A program made the position numbers and the translations under genes. Under the pieces are notes generated by a model. It was not told the DNA's origin, ran no database searches, and saw nothing but the letters and a program-made list of their open reading frames with translations. DNA of 10,427 nucleotides from Desulfobacterales bacterium (lineage in GTDB: Bacteria; Desulfobacterota; Desulfobacteria; Desulfobacterales; Desulfobacteraceae). Within the stretch, counting starts at the first letter, position 1, and every line of letters begins with the position of its first letter. Location of the stretch: assembly GCA_022361535.1 (NCBI GenBank), contig JAKSAU010001165.1, positions 1 to 10,427 of the forward strand. Reading direction: 5' to 3'. Positions 1-6,600 of the stretch are shown here, piece by piece.

Positions 1-530
1 GGTGCCAGAAACTGATTGATCAGGTAACCATGTGCCCCATGAAGTTCAATAAAATCAAACCCTGCTTCCCTGCAGCGCCTCGCAGACTCTGCAAAACAAT
101 CGACAAGATCTTTGATTTCATCTATTTCCAATGCACGAACCTCTCCCTTGACCACAGCTGGAGCCGGTATGGCTGAAGGAGCGACCTTTTCAGGCAAATA
201 AGACTGACGCCCGCCATGCATAAGCTGAACCCCGAACCAGGTATCATATTCTTTTACCCGGGCGACCATTTTTTTCAAAGAAGGAATACAGGAATCATCG
301 TACATCTGGGGCAAATCCGGCAATTCCTGCCCGCCGGGATGGACGCTGCCGCCACCAACAAGCATCATTCCAACCCCACCCTTTGCCCTGGCAACAAAGT
401 ATTCAATAAGCTGGTCAGTGACATGACAATTATCATCTACACCAAAATTAATGCTCATGGCAGACATGAGCAGACGGTTCTTAACATCCATATGTTGTAT
501 TTGAATCGGACTAAAGAGATCTGACAGCAT
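1..530 (-). CDS. OYE-family NADH:flavin oxidoreductase, N-terminal 176 residues (runs off left edge)
   Basis: Old-yellow-enzyme (FMN TIM-barrel) reductase, expected to reduce activated C=C bonds of enones, enoates or dienoyl-CoA with NAD(P)H in the cytoplasm. The translated part begins MLSDLFSPIQIQHMDVKNRL, the usual opening of this family. It then shows the first barrel strands, the VQLMHGGRQ segment (about residues 101-109) and the hallmark IELHGAHGYLINQFL block (161-175), whose His164 and His167 fit the substrate-binding HxxH. The ATG at 530-528 is preceded by GAGGAAG at a 7-base spacing, which supports this start. The 3' part lies outside the window, so it is not possible to tell a short (about 350-residue) OYE from a long FadH or 2-enoate-reductase form with a C-terminal Fe-S/flavin part; the HGAHGYL block fits the latter group well. 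It lies 116 bases after the nitroreductase stop on the same strand and may be co-transcribed with it. The exact substrate is unknown. Confidence 0.9.
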   Translation of the reverse strand, partial: MLSDLFSPIQIQHMDVKNRLLMSAMSINFGVDDNCHVTDQLIEYFVARAKGGVGMMLVGGGSVHPGGQELPDLPQMYDDSCIPSLKKMVARVKEYDTWFGVQLMHGGRQSYLPEKVAPSAIPAPAVVKGEVRALEIDEIKDLVDCFAESARRCREAGFDFIELHGAHGYLINQFLA

Positions 531-646
531 AGGCGCACTTCCTCTTCTTGGCAATGGTTAAGACCTGACCTTCATTTAATGGCAGACTTTTTTGCCAGAG
601 ACAAGGATTTTTAGACATATACCGGCCAGGGAAACGCGCCGGGTTC

Positions 647-1312
647 TTAACCTGGATAGCCAACCGTTTGCGCCAGAATAATTCTTTGGTCATCACGCAA
701 ATTCATCTTTTTACCAAGTGTTGGCCGGTCTATCCAATCCCTTACGACCGTACCCAATCCAAATGCAGCACAAAATAGATAAACATTTTGGCTGATGCAA
801 CCGGCATCCACGCCGGCATAGAACAACTTTTTTTCATCAGGCCTGTTGCCAAGCCTTGAAAAATCAGCCACATAAACCAAATTTAACGGGGCAGTTGAAA
901 CAAATTGTTGGATTCCGCAAGCACTTCGGATATCTTCGCCCACAACTTGAACCAGCTGGTGAAAATACGGATCAAACAAAAAAAGCCCATCTTCCTTGGC
1001 TGCATAGATTTCAATTTCCTGGCTGTTCTTGGGTGAAGGTGCAGTCCGGTATCCGGTTTCAGGGCGGTTAATACCAAATGCGGCCCATAGCAAATTTGAC
1101 AGGGTCTGTGCCGGCAAAGGCTTTTTGCTGAATGAGCGGGTGGACCTCCTGTTTTTCAGCGCATCCATCAAAGAGGTCTCATCTTGGGCTAATGGCGCGG
1201 GTAATGCGTCTGCCTTTTTCTTCTCCGCAAATAACGAGGGTGGTTCTAATGCGGATACAACAGCGGCCCCTGCTGCCGAACTCAAAAATTTTCGCCTGGT
1301 AATTCCCGACAT
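647..1312 (-). CDS. Tat-exported SagB/ThcOx-type nitroreductase-family flavoprotein
   Basis: Nitroreductase-fold FMN oxidoreductase of 221 residues. The N-terminus (residues 1-30) has a twin-arginine signal: TRRKFLSS, then an Ala/Val-rich stretch and a likely cleavage near SLFA-EK. This implies export of the folded, FMN-loaded enzyme to the periplasm. The mature part has the FMN-phosphate motif NRRSTRSF (54-61), the SagB-like LSNLLWAAFGIN (71-82), and APSPKNSQEIEIY (91-103). A C-terminal helix follows (GVDAGCISQNVYLFCAAFGLGTVVRDWID, 167-195), which normally packs on FMN and the dimer partner. The ATG at 1312 is preceded by AAGGAAG at 6 bases. It starts 60 bases after the diguanylate cyclase stop and may share its transcript; the OYE reductase follows. 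The known family includes peptide-azoline oxidases and uncharacterised reductases. No cyclodehydratase or precursor peptide is nearby, so a bacteriocin role is unsupported. The substrate is unknown. Confidence 0.88.
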   Translation of the reverse strand: MSGITRRKFLSSAAGAAVVSALEPPSLFAEKKKADALPAPLAQDETSLMDALKNRRSTRSFSKKPLPAQTLSNLLWAAFGINRPETGYRTAPSPKNSQEIEIYAAKEDGLFLFDPYFHQLVQVVGEDIRSACGIQQFVSTAPLNLVYVADFSRLGNRPDEKKLFYAGVDAGCISQNVYLFCAAFGLGTVVRDWIDRPTLGKKMNLRDDQRIILAQTVGYPG

Positions 1313-1372
1313 ACTGAACTTCCTTATTAATTTAATTGCATTATCTTTGACTTTTTAAGATGAAAGTACCCG

Positions 1373-3154
1373 TCACCCAATAGATCTAACCGTATTGCGC
1401 CCAGCCTTTTTTGCAGCATAAAGCCCTTGATCAGCCACCTTGATAACATCTTCTATATCATCCCCGCCAACCTCATAAACAGAGACACCCAGGGATATGG
1501 TAATTTTTACACTTTCCGTTTCAAGTTTCATCACCATATTCATTTCAACGTGGCGACGGATCTCCTCAGCTCTGTTCATTGTATGCGACAGGCTGGTGTT
1601 CGGCAGGATCAAAATAAATTCCTCTCCGCCATACCTGCAGACGACATCTTCATCCCTTATCCCTCTTTGAAGCATCTCGGCAAGCTTTTTTAATACCGTA
1701 TCACCTGCATCATGCCCATATGTATCATTAAAATTTTTGAAATGATCAACATCCGCCATTATAATACCAATTGAGAACTTCTCCCGCTTTGCCCGAGAAC
1801 TTTCCCTTTTTAGTGTTTCCTCCATGAAACGTCTGTTGAATAATCCAGTCAGCGGGTCTCGGACGGATTCCTGCTGAAGAGTATGGCGAAGCTCAAGGTT
1901 ACTTAAAAAAAGCGTATACGCCTGTATCAGATTTTCACCTATCCTCTGCTTTATAGAAAACTGTTTTTTGTCTTTGGTACGGACTACGACATGAAGCGCA
2001 CCCGATAGGTTCCCCTGAACAATTACAGGTACGCAAAAACCACGAGCCATGGTTTTATGGTTATGCTCACAATTAGCTTGAGTTTCCGGATTTAAACAAG
2101 CGTGTACCTGTTTGGTTTTTAAGGCGCGACACTCATCCACTCCCGAAGCGAATTTAGGAAAATATCCTTCTCCCCAGGTTACTATAGTCTCTATTTTACC
2201 GGTCTCAGGGTTCAGAATTGAAATCCCTCCATGATCACCAGTTAAAAGAGCTTCACACGCGCTAATAAGAACCGAAACAGTGTCTTCTTTGTTCTCACAT
2301 AACTGAAGTTCCTCAACATATCGTCTAAAAAGCTCTGATTGCCTATTTCTTGTGGCAAGGCTCTCTATCGTCTCCTCAAGTTTTATATTGGTTTCTTCCA
2401 GCTTATGAGTTCTTTCAGCCACTTTTCTTTCAAGATCCTGGTAAGACTCCTTCAGTTTGTGACTCATACTATTTATGGATTTGGCAAGCCATCCGATTTC
2501 GTCATTTCTATCTGACTGTCCAGATGTGGTGAACTCTCCTACTGCAATCTCTTCGGTTATCTGTGTCAGGCGGATAAAAGGCGATACAAAACTTTTATGG
2601 ATGAAAAAGCTTACTGCCAAGGCAATTATAATCAACTCCAAAATAAAAACTACCTGAATATATTGTGATGCCTTTTCCATGCGTGAAAGCACTGGGTTAG
2701 GATCAATACCTATTTCCACCCTGCCGATTGTATGCCCTTCATCTACAATATCCCGTTTAAAAATCAGTATATTTTCCGGTACATGCTTTTCTATCCTGGG
2801 CAGCTGTCCGATCTGGTGAACCAAAGGATTGTCTTGGGAATCATAGATCTCACAATAGGTAATCAATTTACCTTTTTCCAAACGGGAAACAAAACTCTCA
2901 AGTTGGTATATACTGAATTTACGGATAGGAAAAATACTGATCTCGGCCACAAATTCGCTGGTTTCAACACCATACTCGTTAAGCTGATCCAGCATATACT
3001 CACGTTGTTTATTAACAGCAAATTGTCCGATAAAAATAAGAATAAACCCTAAGATCAACACAATACCTACAGAGACTTTGACGCTTAGTTTTTGCCAAAA
3101 TTTGGGCCGAAACGTCTGAATACTATCACGTTTTTTTTGCTGAGAATCAGTCAC
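1373..3154 (-). CDS. Membrane diguanylate cyclase: periplasmic sensor-HAMP-coiled coil-GAF-GGDEF
   Basis: Predicted inner-membrane enzyme making c-di-GMP from two GTP. Counting from the GTG at 3154 (593 residues): TM1 about 26-47, periplasmic domain about 48-165, TM2 about 166-186, HAMP about 187-240 (ending NDEIGWLAKSINSM), coiled coil 240-272, GAF about 275-425 and GGDEF about 432-593. The cyclase has DPLTGLFNRR, the metal-binding MADVDHFKNFNDTYGHDAGD, an intact GGEEF active site (509-513) and the inhibitory RxxD site (Arg500, Asp503), so it should be active and product-inhibited. The periplasmic part (EIYDSQDNPLVHQIG) resembles PAS-like or CHASE8-like sensors. The GAF has a Cys/His cluster (Cys342, His351, Cys353, Cys362, His364, His366, Cys374). 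An in-frame GTG also exists at 3160, but GGAG lies 1 base from it and 7 bases from the GTG at 3154, so the latter is preferred. The start overlaps the upstream BMP gene's stop by 8 bases, implying translational coupling. Confidence 0.93.
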   Translation of the reverse strand: MTDSQQKKRDSIQTFRPKFWQKLSVKVSVGIVLILGFILIFIGQFAVNKQREYMLDQLNEYGVETSEFVAEISIFPIRKFSIYQLESFVSRLEKGKLITYCEIYDSQDNPLVHQIGQLPRIEKHVPENILIFKRDIVDEGHTIGRVEIGIDPNPVLSRMEKASQYIQVVFILELIIIALAVSFFIHKSFVSPFIRLTQITEEIAVGEFTTSGQSDRNDEIGWLAKSINSMSHKLKESYQDLERKVAERTHKLEETNIKLEETIESLATRNRQSELFRRYVEELQLCENKEDTVSVLISACEALLTGDHGGISILNPETGKIETIVTWGEGYFPKFASGVDECRALKTKQVHACLNPETQANCEHNHKTMARGFCVPVIVQGNLSGALHVVVRTKDKKQFSIKQRIGENLIQAYTLFLSNLELRHTLQQESVRDPLTGLFNRRFMEETLKRESSRAKREKFSIGIIMADVDHFKNFNDTYGHDAGDTVLKKLAEMLQRGIRDEDVVCRYGGEEFILILPNTSLSHTMNRAEEIRRHVEMNMVMKLETESVKITISLGVSVYEVGGDDIEDVIKVADQGLYAAKKAGRNTVRSIG

Positions 3155-4151
3155 GTCCACTCTCCGGCTCTAAAAAATTGGTTACTTTTATCGTTCCCGA
3201 AATAATATCCTTTTTTATTTTTTGTAAATTCTCCAGTATGAAAGCCGGAATTATATGCTTTGTATATTTCATCTCGCTCAACCGGATCCCCCCGTTGCCA
3301 AGGCTGTATGAAATTGTACCAGGGGTAAACCCCCCTTTTTGGACTTTGGCGAGTTCCTGGTAAACAGCATGGTCCAATTGTTTGATAACACTTGTAAGCA
3401 CGTATCCTTTGGCCATATGATCCTGATCGCGATCTACACCGATAACATATTTTTTTTCAATACTTGCCGTTCGTATCACTCCGTTTCCGCTTAGTCCGGC
3501 CACGGCAAAAATTACATCCACGTTGTTATCGTACATTTTTTTTGCCAAGCGGGAAGCCTTTGAAGGATCATTAAAACCGGAATAGTCCGGAAGTTTGGAA
3601 ATAAACTCAACCGCAACATCAACATTTGGTGAGGCATATGCAACCCCTTCGTTAAAACCGACAAGAAATGCCTGAATTACATCAATATCAATGGCCCCGA
3701 TAAAACCAACTTTTCCGCTGCGTGTAAACCACCCGGCAAGTGCTCCTGCTAAAAAAGAGCCTTCATGCTGTCCATAGATAATTGATTTTACATTAGGGTA
3801 ATTTCCCCCGTAGAAATCATTGGCTATAATTTTAACTGTCGGAAATCGATCAGCATAATTTTCAGTGAGAGGTAAAAACTGGTCTCCATTCAAAACGATT
3901 TGATCAGCATTGCTGTTCACCAATCCAAGAAACAGCTGGTCCATATCTTTTTCCTGTTCCCATTCCCGGACGATCAATTTGTGATTGAACTCTTTTACTG
4001 CCTTGGCCATTCCTTTGTAAGTTGCATCATTGAACGATTCATCTCCAAGTCCGCCAGAGCCGGTCAAAAATCCAATGTTTTTTGAATTCACCTGTACCGG
4101 AATAAAAAGTAGAAAAACAATCAGCCAAATACTTGCTTTTGATAAACGCAC
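3147..4151 (-). CDS. BMP-family (PnrA/TmpC-like) periplasmic binding protein, second paralogue
   Basis: Basic-membrane-protein family substrate-binding protein, 334 residues, a normal length. It has a Sec signal peptide at about 1-23 with no lipobox Cys, so it is probably a soluble periplasmic protein. Family landmarks: GLGDESFNDATYKGM (34-48), IIANDF (108-113), IIYGQHEGSFLAGALAGW (124-141), GKVGFIGA (146-153), VIFAVAGLSGNGVI (213-226), VIGVDRDQDHMAKGY (236-250) and LTSVIKQLD (252-260). Known members bind purine nucleosides or other small ligands and feed ABC transporters. No permease or ATPase is found here; the next gene is a diguanylate cyclase overlapping this stop by 8 bases. The start is GTG at 4151, with AAGGAG 5 bases upstream. 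It closely resembles the preceding BMP gene, from which it is separated by 84 bases carrying a strong inverted repeat; a tandem duplication is likely. The ligand is unknown. Confidence 0.92.
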   Translation of the reverse strand: MRLSKASIWLIVFLLFIPVQVNSKNIGFLTGSGGLGDESFNDATYKGMAKAVKEFNHKLIVREWEQEKDMDQLFLGLVNSNADQIVLNGDQFLPLTENYADRFPTVKIIANDFYGGNYPNVKSIIYGQHEGSFLAGALAGWFTRSGKVGFIGAIDIDVIQAFLVGFNEGVAYASPNVDVAVEFISKLPDYSGFNDPSKASRLAKKMYDNNVDVIFAVAGLSGNGVIRTASIEKKYVIGVDRDQDHMAKGYVLTSVIKQLDHAVYQELAKVQKGGFTPGTISYSLGNGGIRLSEMKYTKHIIPAFILENLQKIKKDIISGTIKVTNFLEPESGRD

Positions 4152-4205
4152 TTTAACTCCTTATTAACTATGGTATAGTCAGCCTTTGATTAGCAGTGGT
4201 ATTTC

Positions 4206-4247
4206 CAAAAGCCGTTACAAACTAAACTGTTGAGGTTACGGCTCTTG
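4206..4247 (-). repeat. Inverted repeat (10-bp stem) overlapping the stop of the first BMP gene
   Basis: In the minus-strand transcript, CAAGAGCCGT (4247-4238) pairs with ACGGCTTTTG (4215-4206) over 10 pairs with one G-U wobble, around a 22-base loop. The 5' arm encodes the last residues of the first BMP protein and reaches its TAA stop. The 3' arm is followed by GAAATACC, not a U-tract, so it is not a standard terminator. It may stabilise the upstream message or reduce read-through between the paralogues; that role is inferred. Confidence 0.6.
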
Positions 4248-5258
4248 TGACAGGATATTCGTTACAACAATCTGCCCTGAAATTATCTTTTCTTCGAGGT
4301 CTTTGAGGCGGTTGATAATATCTGAGCCGATTAACTCACGTGTATATGTCATGGGCGAAAGCGCAACCCCCTTTTCCTTTAGGCCGTAAAAATGTACTCC
4401 TGGTTCAAACTCGCCTTTCATGATAATTGCAAGTTCCCTGTAAGTAGCTATGTCAAGCCGCTTCATGACACTTGTTAAGATATATCCTTTGGCCATATGG
4501 TCCTGATCCGCATCCACCCCGATGACGAATCGTTTTCTCTCTAAAGCAGCCTGTATGACGCCGTTTCCGGACAATCCTGCCACTGTAAAAATTATATCTG
4601 CATCAGCCAGATACATCTCTTTTGCCTTTAAGTAGGCAAAGCCTGGATTGTCAAATCCGGATCGGTGATCATCTGACCCACCGATATATTCTGATATGAT
4701 TTCGATCTTTTTATTTACGTAAAAAGCCCCCTCCTCAAACCCTTTGAAAAATGCACGAATAATAGGCATGTTTTCGCCACCAATAAAACCTATCTTTCCG
4801 GTATTGGTTTTCCAGGCCGATAAAGCACCGGCAAGAAAAGCACCCTCATGTTGCCCGTAAACAGTTGATACCAAATTATCACCTGAGGTTACGGCAAAAT
4901 CGTTAAGGACAAATTTTACATGGGGATTTTTCTTGGCTGCTTTTCTTATTATGTTGCGAAATTCCCATCCGTTAGCAACCACAACCGTGGCACCGCGATT
5001 TAATAAAACCTCCAGACTGGCTTCCCTGCTGTTTTCCGTATTATCTGTTGTTTTTTCCCGGATCAGGGCAAATTTAAATTCATTTCTGGCCTTCACCATA
5101 CCTGCATAGGTCATATCATTAAAAGATTGATCACCCAGCCCGGACTGGGGCATAAGAAAACCAACGACTTTTGCAGCCATACAATTTGAACACAAGAATA
5201 TGGCGGCAACAAAGAGATAAACTATAATCCAGGCTGAAACTGTTTTCCAGAATCTCAT
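4236..5258 (-). CDS. BMP-family (PnrA/TmpC-like) periplasmic binding protein, first paralogue
   Basis: Basic-membrane-protein family binding protein, 340 residues from the ATG at 5258. That ATG follows GGAGGT at about 9 bases and begins directly with a signal peptide (MRFWKTVSAWIIVYLFVAAI, cleavage near CMAA-KV). An upstream in-frame GTG at 5324 would add 22 residues ahead of the signal peptide and has no well-spaced ribosome site, so it is rejected. Landmarks match the neighbour: GLGDQSFNDMTYAGM (40-54), FVLNDF (116-121), VYGQHEGAFLAGALSAWK (133-150), GKIGFIGGEN (154-163), FTVAGLSGNGVIQAA (224-238), VIGVDADQDHMAKGY (245-259), LTSVMKRLD (261-269) and a matching IISGQIVVTNIL tail. A Cys-rich FLCSNC near the cleavage site does not match a lipobox well. 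The first gene of the BMP-BMP-cyclase cluster, it is preceded by a long non-coding stretch that should hold the promoter. A transport role lacks a partner here; a ligand-sensing role is inferred. Confidence 0.92.
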   Translation of the reverse strand: MRFWKTVSAWIIVYLFVAAIFLCSNCMAAKVVGFLMPQSGLGDQSFNDMTYAGMVKARNEFKFALIREKTTDNTENSREASLEVLLNRGATVVVANGWEFRNIIRKAAKKNPHVKFVLNDFAVTSGDNLVSTVYGQHEGAFLAGALSAWKTNTGKIGFIGGENMPIIRAFFKGFEEGAFYVNKKIEIISEYIGGSDDHRSGFDNPGFAYLKAKEMYLADADIIFTVAGLSGNGVIQAALERKRFVIGVDADQDHMAKGYILTSVMKRLDIATYRELAIIMKGEFEPGVHFYGLKEKGVALSPMTYTRELIGSDIINRLKDLEEKIISGQIVVTNILSQEP

Positions 5259-5754
5259 TAATTGAAGACCTCCGGCTATAGTATTTTTTACACTCAATTT
5301 TATCATACCAATCCTCAAAAGCACCTCTTGGCTGAAAGCGAAAAGAGCGCCTGTTTTAATGAAACAAATTTTCGAGAATTGCGATAAATATAGTGATCAT
5401 GTCCTTAACCTAATAGTACCATCCAGAACCATTTATGCAACCTTTTGGATAGTCAAAACTAATCTTGGCAAGAGCTGACGTTCCTGAAAAAAATGAAGGT
5501 ATTGTGATTTGAGCACTTAGGCTCGATTGTTCTAAGAAGAAGGCATCAGGAGGATTTTTTACAAAAAATTCAGCAGCCGTTTCTTAATATAAACGGGCCG
5601 GTCTTTGTATATGGGATGCCTTTTTTCACCAAGCCAATCGGAAATTTATTTTGGAAATGACACACTAATGCAGGCGCGCATCATAGGTTAAGATGATTTT
5701 TATCGTTAAGACATGAATCAAGCAGGTGAAAATTTAGCGCAGGCTGTGTTGATT
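5259..5754. other. Long intergenic region between PilZ and BMP genes, no recognisable gene
   Basis: About 500 bases with stops in every frame and no ORF with a convincing start, RNA gene, insertion sequence or terminator. The minus strand has a 57-codon stop-free frame (5583-5413) without a start codon. It reads ETAAEFFVKNPPDAFFLEQ and onward, which I do not recognise; it may be a decayed gene or chance. The part nearest the BMP gene holds a candidate extended -10 promoter and a possible 14-residue leader peptide. This is the expected location of the control region for the BMP-BMP-cyclase cluster. Confidence 0.6.
5413..5440 (-). promoter_or_regulatory. Candidate promoter of the BMP-BMP-cyclase cluster (extended -10)
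   Basis: On the minus strand, TGGTACTAT forms an extended -10 (TGN-TACTAT, hexamer at 5413-5418). A weak -35-like TTGCAT lies 16 bases upstream (5435-5440). Transcription would start near 5405, giving a leader of about 150 bases before the first BMP gene. The match is modest and rests only on the motif and its place ahead of the cluster. Confidence 0.28.
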
Positions 5755-6405
5755 TCAGACAAAGTCCTCTATTGAAAAAATAAAATGCAGCAGCGGGGTT
5801 ATAAACTCATCGGTGGAATCCTTAAACTTGGCACCGATTGAAAGTGTGCCGCTCTCCCGTCTAATGTTCCTGACAAAAGCCAAAGATCCGACCTCACCGG
5901 GACACCCGGGAAAATTGCAGTATAATCTGAGCGCATCGCCTTCTCTGAAGGTAATATTATGCTGAAAAACAAATTGGCATCCTACTTTGCTGATATCGCT
6001 GACCATTACCGGGAATGACATCTTTTTAGCCTCAACCCGTCCTGGAATGACCACTTGTCTGCGGCGATTACGTCTCAGTTCCCTTTTTTGAACTACTTTG
6101 GGGTATTCCAGGGCAAGGGCTCGGATGGGCGTTGTAATCATTTCTATCACACTTGACTGAAATGCAAATACAGAGCCTTCGTATAGATATTTAACCACCA
6201 TTTTGTTGCCCGGATATAATTTGCTTTGAACGCTTTTATACTTTTTGGGCAGGGTAATCAGCATAAACTCATCTTTTAGCAGTCCGATGAATACACTGGT
6301 TACTGAAAAGGTAACACCCTGAATTTCCAGGTAAACGTCTGTCCCAATGTCAATGTAGATTCCTTCAGACTTGTTCAGTTCCAACAGGCCTTCTATATCT
6401 CGCAT
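5755..6405 (-). CDS. YcgR-like PilZ-domain protein, predicted c-di-GMP receptor
   Basis: Cytoplasmic protein of 216 residues with two parts. The N-terminal beta domain (about 12-100: GIYIDIGTDVYLEIQG, FIGLLKDEFMLITLP, ending ALEYPKVVQKREL) matches the flagellar-brake/YcgR N-terminal domain. The C-terminal PilZ domain (about 108-216) has the basic RRNRRR run at 111-116, giving the RxxxR signature, and DISKVG (137-142), giving the [D/N]xSxxG signature. Both c-di-GMP-binding signatures are present, so binding is likely. Family members link c-di-GMP to motility, exopolysaccharide or other outputs; the partner is not evident here. A GTG at 6411 is also in frame, but AAAGGA sits 2 bases from it and 8 bases from the ATG at 6405, so the ATG is chosen. 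It is flanked by about 195 bases upstream and 496 bases downstream, so it is probably transcribed alone. It lies two genes from a diguanylate cyclase. Confidence 0.9.
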   Translation of the reverse strand: MRDIEGLLELNKSEGIYIDIGTDVYLEIQGVTFSVTSVFIGLLKDEFMLITLPKKYKSVQSKLYPGNKMVVKYLYEGSVFAFQSSVIEMITTPIRALALEYPKVVQKRELRRNRRRQVVIPGRVEAKKMSFPVMVSDISKVGCQFVFQHNITFREGDALRLYCNFPGCPGEVGSLAFVRNIRRESGTLSIGAKFKDSTDEFITPLLHFIFSIEDFV

Positions 6406-6454
6406 ATTCACAATCCTTTACCTGTGACAATGAATTGGCGCTTTGCCCAAAGCT

Positions 6455-6518
6455 ATAATAATCAGTTTGATAAACAGAGTTAATTACTAGTAGTATTTGC
6501 TCGCCTGATTTTTGTCAA
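6455..6518 (-). promoter_or_regulatory. Two tandem candidate sigma70-type promoters for the PilZ gene
   Basis: Minus strand. The upstream candidate has a perfect -35 TTGACA (6513-6518), a 17-base spacer and a weak -10 TACTAC (6490-6495). The downstream candidate has TTAACT (6478-6483), a 17-base spacer and a good -10 TATTAT (6455-6460). Either would give a leader of roughly 40-80 bases before the PilZ ATG at 6405. This supports the PilZ gene being expressed separately from the upstream carrier operon. Confidence 0.45.
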
Positions 6519-6600
6519 GAAGAAATGCCCATTCATCAGGACGCTGCACGCCCGTTCGTTTGTCTCAAAGCTTTCATATGCACCTTTATTTGTATACCGG

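Noticed and set aside
216..524. Plus-strand ORF of 102 codons
   Set aside because: It lies entirely antisense to the well-supported OYE-family gene and its translation has no family features.
567..633. Possible terminators between the nitroreductase and OYE genes (TGGCA/TGCCA and CCGGC/GCCGG hairpins)
   Set aside because: Stems are only 5 pairs with long loops and no following T-run on the minus strand.
511..696. Minus-strand ORF of 61 codons bridging the nitroreductase end and OYE start
   Set aside because: It overlaps the 3' end of the nitroreductase in another frame and runs over the OYE start and ribosome site; the translation is basic and unrecognisable.
647..1312. SagB-type gene as part of an azole-peptide (bacteriocin) cluster
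   Set aside because: No cyclodehydratase, YcaO protein, precursor peptide or exporter is in the window.
5258..5324. Longer start (GTG at 5324) for the first BMP protein
   Set aside because: It would place 22 residues before a normal signal peptide and has no suitably spaced ribosome site; the ATG at 5258 has GGAGGT.
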